64,000 bases of DNA from Clostridium sp. Cult1 (GCF_021655095.1 NZ_PPXW01000001.1:2353354-2417353); one strand, 5' to 3'. Counted from the stretch's first letter, positions 9,960-18,663 are shown. The notes: a model not told the origin generated them from the letters alone. Translations and numbers: made by a program.

Positions 9960-11483
9960 ATGACAAACAAAAAGAAAAACAAGAAAAAACGCCAATTTCC
10001 TACAGCTTTTACAGTATTATTCATAGTTTTGATATTAGCATCTATACTAACTTATATAGTTCCGGCAGGATTATATGAAAAATTAGAATACGATGCAGAG
10101 GAAAATGTTTTTATAAAGACAGACCAAGAAGGCAGTACCGAAACTTTACCTGCTACTCAAGAAACCTTGGATAGTTTAAATATAAATATGGATTTAGAAA
10201 AGTTTACAGAAGGTGGAATTAGAAAGCCTATAGCAATTCCAGATACTTATAGGAATATAGAGCAATCACCACAAGGACTTTTACCAACTATAATGTCTCC
10301 AGTAGAGGGAGTAATGGATACGGTGGATATCATGGTATTCGTTCTAATTCTTGGAGGTATAATTGGATTAATTAATAAAACTGGAACCTTTGATGCAGGT
10401 ATTGCTGCACTGTCAAAGAGGACTAAAGGAAAAGAATTTTTATTGGTAGTAGTAGTTTATGCACTAATAGCTTTAGGAGGAACTACTTTTGGATTAGCGG
10501 AAGAAACTATAGCTTTATATCCTATATTAATGCCTATATTTATTGCTAGTGGATATGATGCAATAATCTGTATTGCTGCAATATATATGGGATCTTCCAT
10601 TGGAACAATGTTTTCAACTGTAAATCCTTTTTCAGTTGTTATAGCTTCAAATGCAGCTGGAATTTCCTTTAATGAAGGACTAGTAATTCGTATCGTAGCT
10701 TTGATTTTAGCTTCAATTATAACATTAGTATATATATATCGGTATGCTAAAAAAGTAAAAATGGATTCAAAAAATTCTTTAATTCATGACGATATGGGTA
10801 GAATAGAAGAGAGGTTTTTAAAAGACTACAATCCTGACGATGTGGTACCCTTCAATTGGAGAAGAATATTAATACTATTAGTATTCTTAGGAGCATTTCC
10901 ATTGATGATTTGGGGAGTATCCGTTGGCGGATGGTGGTTTGCAGAAATGTCTGCATTATTCTTTGCAGTTGCTTTAATAATAATATTCTTATCTGGACTT
11001 TCTGAAAAAGAAGCGGTTAATACATTTTTAGAAGGAGCAGCAGATTTAATAGGTGTGGTTCTAATAATAGGTGTTGCTAGGGCCATAAATATAGTAATGG
11101 ATAATGGAATGATTTCTGATACATTACTTTATTATACATCATCAATAATAGAGAATATGAATTCAGGGTTCTTTGCAGCAGTTCAAATGGTGTTATTTAG
11201 TATATTAGGATTCTTTATACCATCTTCATCAGGCTTAGCTACATTATCAATGCCTATAATGGCGCCTTTAGCTGATACAGTAGGATTATCTAGAGACATA
11301 GTAGTTACAGCTTATAACTGGGGTCAAGGATGGATGGCCTTTATAACACCAACAGGATTGATTTTAGCAACTCTAGAGATGGTAGATGTAACTTATGATA
11401 AATGGTTAAAGTTCATACTGCCTTTAATGGGTATAGTTGGAGGGTTCTCCATTTTAATGTTAGTATTGCAGACTATAATATAA
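9960..11483 (+). CDS. YfcC family transporter
   Basis: Inner-membrane secondary transporter of 507 residues, about 12 helices, belonging to the YfcC/ArcD-like part of the ion transporter superfamily. Members are annotated as basic-amino-acid antiporters or AbgT/DcuC-like carriers. The basic N-terminus (MTNKKKNKKKRQFPTAFTVLFIVLILASILTYIVPAG) and the VPAG motif after helix 1 are typical. The helix-hairpin segments GGTTFGLAEETIALYPILMP and FIPSSSGLATLSMPIMAPL are the conserved substrate-site repeats. It is followed 43 bases later by pepT and then pepD, which suggests that it imports the peptides they hydrolyse or exchanges the products. The substrate is not known. Confidence 0.88.
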   Translation: MTNKKKNKKKRQFPTAFTVLFIVLILASILTYIVPAGLYEKLEYDAEENVFIKTDQEGSTETLPATQETLDSLNINMDLEKFTEGGIRKPIAIPDTYRNIEQSPQGLLPTIMSPVEGVMDTVDIMVFVLILGGIIGLINKTGTFDAGIAALSKRTKGKEFLLVVVVYALIALGGTTFGLAEETIALYPILMPIFIASGYDAIICIAAIYMGSSIGTMFSTVNPFSVVIASNAAGISFNEGLVIRIVALILASIITLVYIYRYAKKVKMDSKNSLIHDDMGRIEERFLKDYNPDDVVPFNWRRILILLVFLGAFPLMIWGVSVGGWWFAEMSALFFAVALIIIFLSGLSEKEAVNTFLEGAADLIGVVLIIGVARAINIVMDNGMISDTLLYYTSSIIENMNSGFFAAVQMVLFSILGFFIPSSSGLATLSMPIMAPLADTVGLSRDIVVTAYNWGQGWMAFITPTGLILATLEMVDVTYDKWLKFILPLMGIVGGFSILMLVLQTII

Positions 11484-11526
11484 AATCCTCAAAAGTTTAA
11501 AACTTCATTAAGAGAGGAGAGATTAT

Positions 11527-12738
11527 ATGGAAAAAATCGTAGAAAGGTTTAAAAGGTATATTTCCATAGACACAAAATCTGATGAAAATTCGGAAACATG
11601 TCCTAGTACAAAGGGACAATTAGAATTGGGAGCTATATTAGTAGAAGAATTAAAGGAATTAGGCCTTGATGATGTAAAACAAGATGAAAACGGCTATGTA
11701 TATGCTACATTAAAATCTAATATTGATAAAGAGGTACCTACAATAGGATTTATAGCACATTTAGACACTAGTCCTGACTTAGATGGGAAATGTACAAATC
11801 CCCAAATTTTTACTTATGAAGGTGGGGACATTAAATTAAATGACAAATACTCTATGAGTCAAAAGGAATTTCCTTTTTTAAAAGAACTTGTAGGAAAAGA
11901 GATTATAACTACAGATGGAACTACTTTATTAGGAGCAGATGATAAAGCAGGTATAGCTGCTATTATTGATGCAATGGAATATTTAATCGCAAATCCAGAA
12001 ATAAAACATGGGGATATTAAAATTGGATTTACACCAGATGAAGAAATTGGCAGAGGGGCAGATTTGTTTGATGTAAAAGGATTTAATGCAGATTTTGCCT
12101 ATACTGTAGATGGAGGACCTTTAGGCGAATTGGAATATGAAAACTTTAATGCAGCTAGCGTTAAAATAGAAATTCAAGGTAAAAATGTCCATCCAGGATC
12201 AGCTAAAAATGTGATGATAAATTCTCTTAGAATAGCTATGGAAATTGAAAGTATGTTACCGGTAGAACAAAAACCCGAATATACAGAAGGATATGAAGGA
12301 TTTTATCTATTAGACGATATTACAGGGAATGTAGACTATACAGTTGTTAATTATATTATTAGAGATCATTCCATGGAAAAGTTTGAAGAAAAGAAAACTT
12401 TATTTAAGGAAATTATAGATTTTCTAAACAAGAAATATGGCAATATTATAACTATAGAAATAAAGGATAGTTATTATAATATGAGAGAAAAAATAGAACC
12501 CCATATGGAAATAATAGAGCTTGCTAAAAAATCCATGTTAGAACTTGGAATTGAGCCTAATATTAAACCTATTAGAGGGGGAACAGATGGAGCCAGATTA
12601 TCCTATATGGGACTTCCATGTCCTAATATATTTACTGGTGGGTATAATTTTCATGGAAGATTTGAATTAATTCCAATTGAATCTATGAAATTAGCCTCTA
12701 AATTGATTGTGAAGATCATTGAAAATAATAGTAAGTAA
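11527..12738 (+). CDS. pepT: Peptidase T (tripeptide aminopeptidase)
   Basis: Cytoplasmic di-zinc M20B aminopeptidase that removes the N-terminal residue of tripeptides. At 403 residues it is full length. Zinc and catalytic residues are visible: His78 and Asp80 in IAHLDTSPD, the bridging Asp138 in LGADDKAG, Glu172-Glu173 in TPDEEIGRG, Asp in YTVDGGPLGELE, and the C-terminal His in GGYNFHGRFE. The lid domain follows about residue 205 (KNVHPGSAKNVMINSL). The gene is preceded by AGAGGAGAG and lies between the YfcC transporter and a terminator, with pepD beyond it in the same direction. Confidence 0.95.
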   Translation: MEKIVERFKRYISIDTKSDENSETCPSTKGQLELGAILVEELKELGLDDVKQDENGYVYATLKSNIDKEVPTIGFIAHLDTSPDLDGKCTNPQIFTYEGGDIKLNDKYSMSQKEFPFLKELVGKEIITTDGTTLLGADDKAGIAAIIDAMEYLIANPEIKHGDIKIGFTPDEEIGRGADLFDVKGFNADFAYTVDGGPLGELEYENFNAASVKIEIQGKNVHPGSAKNVMINSLRIAMEIESMLPVEQKPEYTEGYEGFYLLDDITGNVDYTVVNYIIRDHSMEKFEEKKTLFKEIIDFLNKKYGNIITIEIKDSYYNMREKIEPHMEIIELAKKSMLELGIEPNIKPIRGGTDGARLSYMGLPCPNIFTGGYNFHGRFELIPIESMKLASKLIVKIIENNSK

Positions 12739-12739
12739 A

Positions 12740-12781
12740 AAAATAATAACCTTAGTCCAAGAAAGGATTAAGGTTATTATT
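12740..12781 (+). terminator. Hairpin after pepT
   Basis: AATAATAACCTTA and its complement TAAGGTTATTATT enclose a 14-base loop. The T run is short (ATTTC), so read-through into pepD is possible. Confidence 0.7.
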
Positions 12782-12818
12782 TCAAATTAGATATTGACTA
12801 TAAAGATGGAGGGAATTT

Positions 12819-14267
12819 ATGAGTATATCAAAAAAATTAGAACCAAAAAGGGTATTTCACTATTTCCAAGAGATTTCAAAAATTCCAAGGTGTACTTATG
12901 ATGAAGAAAATATTAGCAACTATATTAAGAGTGTAGGGGAAAGATTAGGGCTTGAAACTATTCAAGATGATGCTCTAAATGTAATAATACGAAAGCCAGC
13001 TACTCCAGGATACGAAAATTCACCAGGAGTTATTATTCAGGGGCATATGGATATGGTTTGTGAAAAGGAAAGTGATAGCGATCATGATTTTAAAAAGGAT
13101 CCTATTAAACTAATTGTAGATGGAGACTATATAAAGGCTGACAAAACTACATTAGGTGCCGATAATGGAATAGCAGTAGCTATGGGCTTAGCCCTATTAG
13201 AAGACAATACACTAGAACACCCTAGTATAGAATTATTAGTAACCTCATCAGAGGAAGTTGAAATGGATGGAGCCTTTGGATTATCGAAAGATGTTTTAAA
13301 AGGAACAAGGTTAATCAATGTAGATACAGAGGAAGAAGGAGTTCTTGTAACTGGTTCTGCTGGAGGAGAGTTAGTAGAGGTTGAAATTCCCGTAGAATAT
13401 GAAGAAGTTAAGGATTTAATTGGATTTACTATAGAAGTAAAAGGGTTAAAAGGCGGCCATTCTGGAATGGAAATCCATAAGGCCAGGGGAAATTCAAATA
13501 AAATAATAAATGAAGTATTGAAAAGTATTAGGGAAATAGTGGATTTGAAGCTTATATCAATAGAAGGTGGAACGAAGGATAATGCTATACCTAGATCTAG
13601 TACAGTCCATATTGGTATTAAGTCCTCAGAATTATCCTTGTTTATGGATGAATTTGATAAAGTAAAAGATAATATAATACAACGAAAAAAGGAAAAAGAA
13701 CCTAATATAGATATTATAATTGAAAAAACTGAAGAGGTATCTAATTGTATTTCTTCTGATGCATTAAATTCTTTAATCCTACTTATTGAAAGTTTACCTA
13801 CAGGTGTATTTACAATGATACCTGGAGATGAGGATATAGTTGAGAGTTCCAGTAATTTAGCTATAGTTAATACGGAAAAAGATAAAATTACAATCCAAAT
13901 ATCTACTAGAAGCTCATCAGAAAAGACATTATTAGAGTTAAGAGAAAAAATAATAGCCCAAGTCAAAAAAACCAATGGGAAATATACTGTTGGTAACTCT
14001 TATCCTCATTGGGAATACAACCCTAAATCAGAACTAAGGGATGTGGCCTTAAAGGTCTATAAAAAAATGTTTAATAAAGATATGGAAACAACGGTTATTC
14101 ATGCAGGGCTAGAATGTGGAGTACTTGCAGAAAAATATCCTAATTTAGATATTATATCTGTAGGACCAGATATGGAAGATGTTCATACACCTCAGGAAAA
14201 GGTCAGTATATCTTCTATAAAAAGGGTTTATGATTATTTAGTAGAATTATTAAAGGAACTAAAATAA
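12819..14267 (+). CDS. pepD: Aminoacyl-histidine dipeptidase (PepD, M20 family)
   Basis: Cytoplasmic di-zinc dipeptidase of broad specificity that cleaves Xaa-His dipeptides such as carnosine and many others. At 482 residues it is the family's usual size. Metal and catalytic residues: His76 and Asp78 in IIQGHMDMVCEK, Asp115 in TLGADNGIAVAM, Glu145-Glu146 in VTSSEEVEMDGAFGL, Asp in NVDTEEEGVLVTGSAGG, and a C-terminal His in DMEDVHTPQEKV. A good ribosome binding site (GATGGAGGG) precedes the ATG. It is the third gene of the YfcC-PepT-PepD set. Confidence 0.95.
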   Translation: MSISKKLEPKRVFHYFQEISKIPRCTYDEENISNYIKSVGERLGLETIQDDALNVIIRKPATPGYENSPGVIIQGHMDMVCEKESDSDHDFKKDPIKLIVDGDYIKADKTTLGADNGIAVAMGLALLEDNTLEHPSIELLVTSSEEVEMDGAFGLSKDVLKGTRLINVDTEEEGVLVTGSAGGELVEVEIPVEYEEVKDLIGFTIEVKGLKGGHSGMEIHKARGNSNKIINEVLKSIREIVDLKLISIEGGTKDNAIPRSSTVHIGIKSSELSLFMDEFDKVKDNIIQRKKEKEPNIDIIIEKTEEVSNCISSDALNSLILLIESLPTGVFTMIPGDEDIVESSSNLAIVNTEKDKITIQISTRSSSEKTLLELREKIIAQVKKTNGKYTVGNSYPHWEYNPKSELRDVALKVYKKMFNKDMETTVIHAGLECGVLAEKYPNLDIISVGPDMEDVHTPQEKVSISSIKRVYDYLVELLKELK

Positions 14268-14268
14268 T

Positions 14269-14314
14269 AAAAAGAGCTCTCTTGGGTTAGAAATCCAGAG
14301 AGTTCTTTTTATTC
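14269..14314. terminator. Terminator between pepD and the HDOD gene
   Basis: AAAAAGAGCTCTCTTGG pairs with CCAGAGAGTTCTTTTT around an 8-base loop, with one mismatch, and a T-rich tail follows. The A-rich left arm lets it work in both directions for these convergent genes. Confidence 0.85.
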
Positions 14315-15165
14315 TAGACTAAATCGAAACTATCCTTATCTAAAATAAGATCGTGAGAATAGGATATAAGATTTTCTATGTCAATAGGGTTAAAATTTAA
14401 TCTTTCTAAGGCAAAAGAAGAAAAATTATACTTCAACCCATCGGCTCCAATACCTATGCCCATCATCATAGTAATAGCATCGGATATATGAACGATGGAT
14501 ACTAATTCTGGGTCTATGGTAGATTTTTCTGGTATATGGTGTAGGCCTATGGTTTCAACTAAATCTTTTGGAAAGTTCCATTTTTCTGCAATCTTTTCTC
14601 CTATTTGAGCATGGTTAAATCCAAGGACTGCTTCTTCCGCCTCTAAAAAGGAAACTTTATCGGACTCAACTTTATTAATTATTGCAGTATATTCTTTTTC
14701 TACATAATAATTTAATATGGTTTTACCAATATCTCTAAGTAGGCCGCCAATATATGCAGTTTCAGGATTGGTTATTTTAATTTTCTTAGCTATATATCTT
14801 GAGATAATTGCACAGGTTTGAGATTGGGTCCATAAATCATTCTTTTCTAATGCATAGCCTTTAAATTCACCTGTCATCATCTTGCTAACGGTAGAAGCCA
14901 GAGTCATACTCTTTACAGTTTGGAATCCCAATAATATAGTTGCTTCAGAAACCGTATTTATTTTTCGGGGATAGCCATAATAAGCAGAATTGGCAAGTTT
15001 TAATATCTTTGAAGTTAAACTTTGATCTTTCAAGATTTCCTTTTCTAAATCATCAATTGTAGAATCTGGATCTTCTGTAATTTCTATAATTTTGTTAATC
15101 CTACTAGGTAGTACAGGCATATCATCAACTTTATTTATAATATGCTTTAATTTTTTATTATCCAT
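14314..15165 (-). CDS. HDOD domain protein
   Basis: Protein of 283 residues made mostly of an HDOD domain, an HD-superfamily relative lacking a complete catalytic HD pair and used in signalling rather than phosphohydrolysis. The family pattern is clear: VDDMPVLPSRINKIIEITEDPDSTIDDLEKEILKD, then LTSKILKLANSAYYGYPRKINTVSEATILLGFQTVKS, the GGLLRDIGKTIL segment and the HAQIGEKIAEKWNFP segment. No output domain is attached, so the partner is unknown. Such proteins often act with cyclic-di-GMP, chemotaxis or stress circuits. AAGGTGGGATAAAATC precedes the ATG. It is a single-gene unit between two terminators. Confidence 0.9.
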   Translation of the reverse strand: MDNKKLKHIINKVDDMPVLPSRINKIIEITEDPDSTIDDLEKEILKDQSLTSKILKLANSAYYGYPRKINTVSEATILLGFQTVKSMTLASTVSKMMTGEFKGYALEKNDLWTQSQTCAIISRYIAKKIKITNPETAYIGGLLRDIGKTILNYYVEKEYTAIINKVESDKVSFLEAEEAVLGFNHAQIGEKIAEKWNFPKDLVETIGLHHIPEKSTIDPELVSIVHISDAITMMMGIGIGADGLKYNFSSFALERLNFNPIDIENLISYSHDLILDKDSFDLV

Positions 15166-15280
15166 GATTTTATCCCACCTTATAATGGTATATATACTAT
15201 TATACTAGAAAGATGAAGATATATATATAGATACAAGGTATTATTTAGAATCTTGTCAAAATAGGTGATGGACAAATATA

Positions 15281-15316
15281 AAAAACGAGTCAAGCTCTAA
15301 TCTTGACTCGTTTTTA
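15281..15316 (-). terminator. Terminator after the selenocysteine peroxiredoxin gene
   Basis: A perfect 14-bp stem (AAAAACGAGTCAAG and its complement) with a 7-base loop. On the minus strand it lies 5 bases after the peroxiredoxin stop and ends in a T run. Confidence 0.9.
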
Positions 15317-15320
15317 TGGG

Positions 15321-16034
15321 TTATTTATCTACTTGGTCTACAGTCCATTCTTCCCATACTTTACCAACTAGGCCTGGACGTGGCTTTAGCGTCTTCTTAC
15401 CTGGTTGCCATCCTGCTGGGGTTACTTCTGTTTCTCCAGAATTTCTTACAAATTGGAATGCTTTAATCTGTCTTATAGTCTCATTTACATTTCTTCCTAC
15501 TGGAGGAGTAAGTACTTCAAAACCTTGAACTATTCCATCTGGGTCGATTATGAATCTGCCTCTTGTTTCTACTCCACTGTCTTCGTCATAGATTCCATAT
15601 TTTTTCCCTACTGATCCATCTTGATCTGAACCCATTGGGAATGGAATATTTCCATTTATCATCTTGGATAATTCATGGTCATTCCACATTTTGTGGACGA
15701 ATACGCTATCTACACTAATGGAGATGACCTCTACTCCTAATTCTTGTAATTCCCTATACTTGTCAGCAACTGCCGATACTTCAGTAGCTCAGACAAAGGT
15801 GAAGTCTCCTGGATAGAAACATAATAATACCCATTTTCCTTTAAAATCTGAAAGATTTAATTCAACAAAACTTCCATTATGATATGCTGGGATAGTAAAA
15901 TCTGGTGCTGGTTTTCCAACCTTAATCATATTATCTTCCTCCTTAATAATTGATTTTTCTTCTACTTTACTCTCTTCCACTAAATCCTTTTTTATTTCTG
16001 GTCTTTGACATCCCATTTTAAATTCCTCGGGCAC
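15321..16034 (-). CDS. prxU: Selenocysteine-containing peroxiredoxin (UGA = Sec82)
   Basis: Thiol/selenol peroxidase of the AhpC/Prx class that reduces H2O2 and organic peroxides. The frame is interrupted once, by TGA at 15789-15791, exactly where the peroxidatic Cys belongs ([19 protein letters not shown]). Both sides read as one continuous Prx: [16 protein letters not shown] before, [19 protein letters not shown] and [15 protein letters not shown] after. A SECIS-like hairpin follows the TGA, so I read 237 residues with Sec82. The usual resolving Cys is replaced (VTPAGWQPG); only Cys9 and Cys72 remain. Start GTG 16034 has AAGGAGGTG before it; an alternative ATG at 15929, at the usual Prx start, also has AAGGAGG. 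It is the last gene of the operon with the Fur-type regulator. Confidence 0.9.
15763..15791 (-). promoter_or_regulatory. UGA-Sec codon and candidate bacterial SECIS hairpin
   Basis: On the minus strand the TGA (15789-15791) is followed after 12 bases by TCGGCAGTTGCTGA (15763-15776). This folds as a 5-bp stem UCGGC/GCUGA (one G-U pair) with apical loop AGUU. The loop begins 17 bases after the UGA and has G at its second position. That agrees with the described bacterial SECIS pattern of an apical loop 16-37 bases downstream with G in its first two positions. Confidence 0.8.
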
Positions 16035-16071
16035 AAAAACACCTCCTTTATAGTAATTAAACTCTAAAAAA

Positions 16072-16500
16072 TTAAGAGTCATAATTTGCATTATTACATT
16101 TTTTACAAATTCCATATAGATGGATATTCTTATCGTTGATTTTGAACCCTTCTAGCTTGTCCCTGCTAAGGATATTAGCAGAAATAGGGAAGTCATAAAC
16201 TTTTCTACATTTTTCACATTTAAAATGACCGTGTAAATTGGTGTCTATATCATATCTTAGTTCCTTCTCCCAAAGAGCCAACACCTTTACAACTCCTTTT
16301 TCTAAGAATAGGTCCAGCGTATTATATATGCTGGTTTTTGAAAGGGTAGGAATATCTTCTATTAAATTTTTATAAATATCATCTACTGTAGGATGGATTC
16401 TATTATTTAACAGATAATTTAACACTTTGATCCTAATGGTAGATGGTCTGATATCATATTTTTTCAAGTAATCAATAATCATTTCATTTGTATAATCCAT
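16072..16500 (-). CDS. Fur family regulator, PerR-like
   Basis: Metal-dependent DNA-binding repressor of 142 residues. The winged helix covers residues 1-85 ([40 protein letters not shown]). The dimerisation domain has the structural zinc Cys pairs CEKC and CKKC. The putative regulatory site includes His of RIHPT, Asp of RYDID, and the His residues of LHGHF. These features fit a peroxide sensor of the PerR type, though Fur or Zur cannot be excluded from sequence. It sits between the 58-residue winged-helix gene (27 bases upstream) and prxU (37 bases downstream). A Per-box-like palindrome in the operon promoter suggests autoregulation. GGAGGGAGGAATAAAG precedes the ATG. Confidence 0.9.
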   Translation of the reverse strand: MDYTNEMIIDYLKKYDIRPSTIRIKVLNYLLNNRIHPTVDDIYKNLIEDIPTLSKTSIYNTLDLFLEKGVVKVLALWEKELRYDIDTNLHGHFKCEKCRKVYDFPISANILSRDKLEGFKINDKNIHLYGICKKCNNANYDS

Positions 16501-16527
16501 CTTTATTCCTCCCTCTGGAGATATAGT

Positions 16528-16704
16528 CTATCTTGCTATGTAAAAACATCTTTTAGGTGATTCGATTAATTCTTCTTTTTTTAGTGCCTTTATTGCTTTA
16601 TCTACTTCCTTTTTATCTATATTAGCTTTTTCTGCAATTTCTCCTGCTTTTAAAGGCTCTTGAGATTCTTTCAATGTTTTTAGTACTAATTCTTTATTAT
16701 CCAC
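16528..16704 (-). CDS. Small winged-helix-like protein, 58 residues
   Basis: First gene of the peroxide operon. It starts with GTG behind TAAGGAGGGATAATT and ends TAG. It reads MDNKELVLKTLKESQEPLKAG, then EIAEKANIDKKEVDKAIKAL, and finishes KKEELIESPKRCFYIAR. The pattern is a complete small winged helix: helix 1, a PLKAGEIAEKA turn, a recognition helix DKKEVDKAIKAL and a wing ending in SPKRCFY. Similar free-standing domains of about 60 residues are known in clostridia, usually annotated only as HTH proteins. One conserved-looking Cys lies near the end (PKRCF). Position and size suggest an accessory regulator or DNA-binding partner of the Fur-type protein; function unproven. Confidence 0.8.
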   Translation of the reverse strand: MDNKELVLKTLKESQEPLKAGEIAEKANIDKKEVDKAIKALKKEELIESPKRCFYIAR

Positions 16705-16744
16705 AATTATCCCTCCTTACGCATAAAATGAAAGCGATACAAAA

Positions 16745-16759
16745 TTGTAATCATTACAA
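16745..16759 (-). promoter_or_regulatory. Per-box-like operator
   Basis: TTGTAATGATTACAA on the minus strand is a perfect 7-1-7 palindrome that matches the PerR box TTATAATNATTATAA at 13 of 15 positions. It lies 4 bases downstream of the -10 box, where a bound repressor would cover the transcription start. Confidence 0.85.
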
Positions 16760-16763
16760 ATTT

Positions 16764-16792
16764 ATTATAATACTAAATTTTATACTTGTCAA
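16764..16792 (-). promoter_or_regulatory. Consensus sigma-A promoter of the peroxide operon
   Basis: On the minus strand TTGACA (16787-16792), a 17-base spacer and TATAAT (16764-16769): exact consensus at both boxes with optimal spacing. It drives the 58-residue HTH gene, the Fur-type gene and prxU. Confidence 0.9.
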
Positions 16793-16800
16793 GGAAACTT

Positions 16801-16834
16801 TAAAAATAAAAACAGATAGTTAAAAACTATCTGC
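16801..16834 (-). terminator. Terminator overlapping the stop of the 567-residue gene
   Basis: Minus strand CAGATAGT and ACTATCTG form an 8-bp stem around a short loop, followed by TTTTTATTTTTA. The stop codon of the upstream gene is inside the stem. Confidence 0.8.
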
Positions 16835-18530
16835 TTAAAAAAATGATTTTTCCATTGTCTTGATGGTAGCTATCTTTTTTGGCTAAAACATTCAGAGCCA
16901 ATTTCCCGAAAGGGTTAATATTGATTTGGAAACTTGGTTGATGGCTGTATTCTAATATTCCCATCAAAGTTAAATATTTATAGATTTTTATAAGAAACTT
17001 AGAAGATTGACTATTATTCCAGGGTAGGCTAGTAAACTTATACCATTTATCTTCTTCTAAATTGCTTAGAATTTCTAAAACATTTTTGCTCATCATCTTT
17101 AACATATTAGCATCATCATAGGACCAAAACTCTTGGCTCCAAATGTATTGGAGAAATAGACTATATTTTTCTTCATCATTAAGTCTTAGAAAACTAGAGC
17201 TTAGTTTTGATACCGATAGATGATTTCTTCTAAGGCTTATTAATTTATTGTTAAGAGAAAACATATAGAATAAATGAAGTATTGGAAAATCTTCTTGATT
17301 TGGCCTTGTTTTAGTAATATTTTCTCTGTATTCCATTATATCGTTAAGATCAAGCAAATGTTTCCTTTTAATATGTTTCCTTTTTGCCGTTATTTCTAAT
17401 GGATTACTCATTATATATAATAAAAATTTCTCATAATCCATGATAAAATCAAAAGCATCTTCATTTAACCTATGATTTATCCCGTTTACAATATTTCTAT
17501 TGATATGGAAAGGGGATTTAATTTGTTTCAAATGATCGATGTATAAAAATCTATTCCTACTTATTTTCAATATATCTTCATAGGTTTTCCTATAATTAGG
17601 GTTCTTATTTTTTAGAAATCCTATATATTTTTTTAATGTAGATATATAGGAGCTTAACTCCCTTTGGCCTGATATGAATCCATCTTTTATAGCTTTTTTT
17701 AGAAGATTTTCCATATCTAACTCATCTAAATCATAAAGAGATAATCCTTCTTCCATTAAATAGTACTCGAATAGGTTTATCAAATTGGTAATATATTTTT
17801 TTATTTCTAGCCGAGACATATAGTTTTGTAAATAGTTTTCAAATTCATCTAATTCATCGTATAGGATAGTAGTATTATCATCGTCCATTTCCATTACCTC
17901 ATATATACATTCGGTATATATTCTATAAACATGTATACTATATAATTTTAGATACTTATCCATAGAGAGTTCAGGAAATTTAAATCTCATTCTATTATAA
18001 TCTATAAATATTTCTTCGATGAAGGTATCCTTTACAGCAGGGGGTAAGAAACTTATATTGCCAATAAAACCTTCATAATCGATGATTCTACCTATTCTAC
18101 CAAAGATTAGGTCTGATGGTTTTAGGATACTAGACATATTTGGTTCCCAAATTATATGGTGTTTTCTAGTCAATAGGTCTAGAATATATATATTGGAACC
18201 TTCAATCTTTTCTATTTCAAACAGGGATATAAAGGATTTATTTCTTTCTATTAATATTTCTTTTTCTAAATTGGTAAGATAAGAAGATTTTTCTTCCAAC
18301 ATATGTTCTATAAAGGATTTACCATAATCAGTTCTGTAATCAATACTAATCCATACATTAAAAGCAATTTTAGCTTTTTGCTCATCGAAATCAGGATAAT
18401 AGAACTCTATAGAATCTAAAATTTTGTCTCTTTTTACAAATTCGTTTATATATTTAATAAGTTTTCTCGTTGTATTTTCTTGAATAGTTTGTATCTGCTT
18501 GTAATCTAATTTATTCATAATGCCCTCCAA
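16827..18530 (-). CDS. Large protein of unknown function, 567 residues
   Basis: I cannot assign a family. Visible parts: a helical N-terminus of about 100 residues, then a probable small beta-barrel at about 100-150 (FEIEKIEGSNIYILDLLTRKHHIIW to LIFGRIGRIIDYEGFIG). Next is an acidic helical stretch around 215-300 (EVMEMDDDNTTILYDELDEFE, then a segment with the look of a core-binding helical bundle). Around 385-410 is PLEITAKRKHIKRKHLLDLND, reminiscent of domains next to pRiA4b ORF-3-type proteins. The end (KYLTLMGILEYSHQP to NPFGKLALNVLAKK) is winged-helix-like. No signal peptide, membrane segment or Cys cluster. The start ATG may be 18530 (MEGIMNK) or 18518; GGAGGG precedes the latter within the frame. 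Single gene, own terminator. Confidence 0.6.
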   Translation of the reverse strand: MEGIMNKLDYKQIQTIQENTTRKLIKYINEFVKRDKILDSIEFYYPDFDEQKAKIAFNVWISIDYRTDYGKSFIEHMLEEKSSYLTNLEKEILIERNKSFISLFEIEKIEGSNIYILDLLTRKHHIIWEPNMSSILKPSDLIFGRIGRIIDYEGFIGNISFLPPAVKDTFIEEIFIDYNRMRFKFPELSMDKYLKLYSIHVYRIYTECIYEVMEMDDDNTTILYDELDEFENYLQNYMSRLEIKKYITNLINLFEYYLMEEGLSLYDLDELDMENLLKKAIKDGFISGQRELSSYISTLKKYIGFLKNKNPNYRKTYEDILKISRNRFLYIDHLKQIKSPFHINRNIVNGINHRLNEDAFDFIMDYEKFLLYIMSNPLEITAKRKHIKRKHLLDLNDIMEYRENITKTRPNQEDFPILHLFYMFSLNNKLISLRRNHLSVSKLSSSFLRLNDEEKYSLFLQYIWSQEFWSYDDANMLKMMSKNVLEILSNLEEDKWYKFTSLPWNNSQSSKFLIKIYKYLTLMGILEYSHQPSFQININPFGKLALNVLAKKDSYHQDNGKIIFLSR

Positions 18531-18663
18531 ATGAAAATATATAATTATTATTCATACCTAATTCCTAGGTAATATATATTATATACTAATATTAATAATA
18601 CTGCATTGATAATGATGAAAAATATTTATAAAGTTGTATAATAAGTTTATAGGAGGGAATTGT

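Noticed and set aside
13127..13975. 282-codon frame on the minus strand inside pepD
   Set aside because: Lies wholly within a confident metallopeptidase gene on the other strand and gives a serine/proline-rich low-quality protein; an antisense shadow.
15321..16115. Two separate peroxiredoxin fragments, i.e. a pseudogene broken by a stop
   Set aside because: The only break is TGA at the catalytic position in the same frame, with continuing Prx sequence and a SECIS-like hairpin; a Sec codon explains it better.
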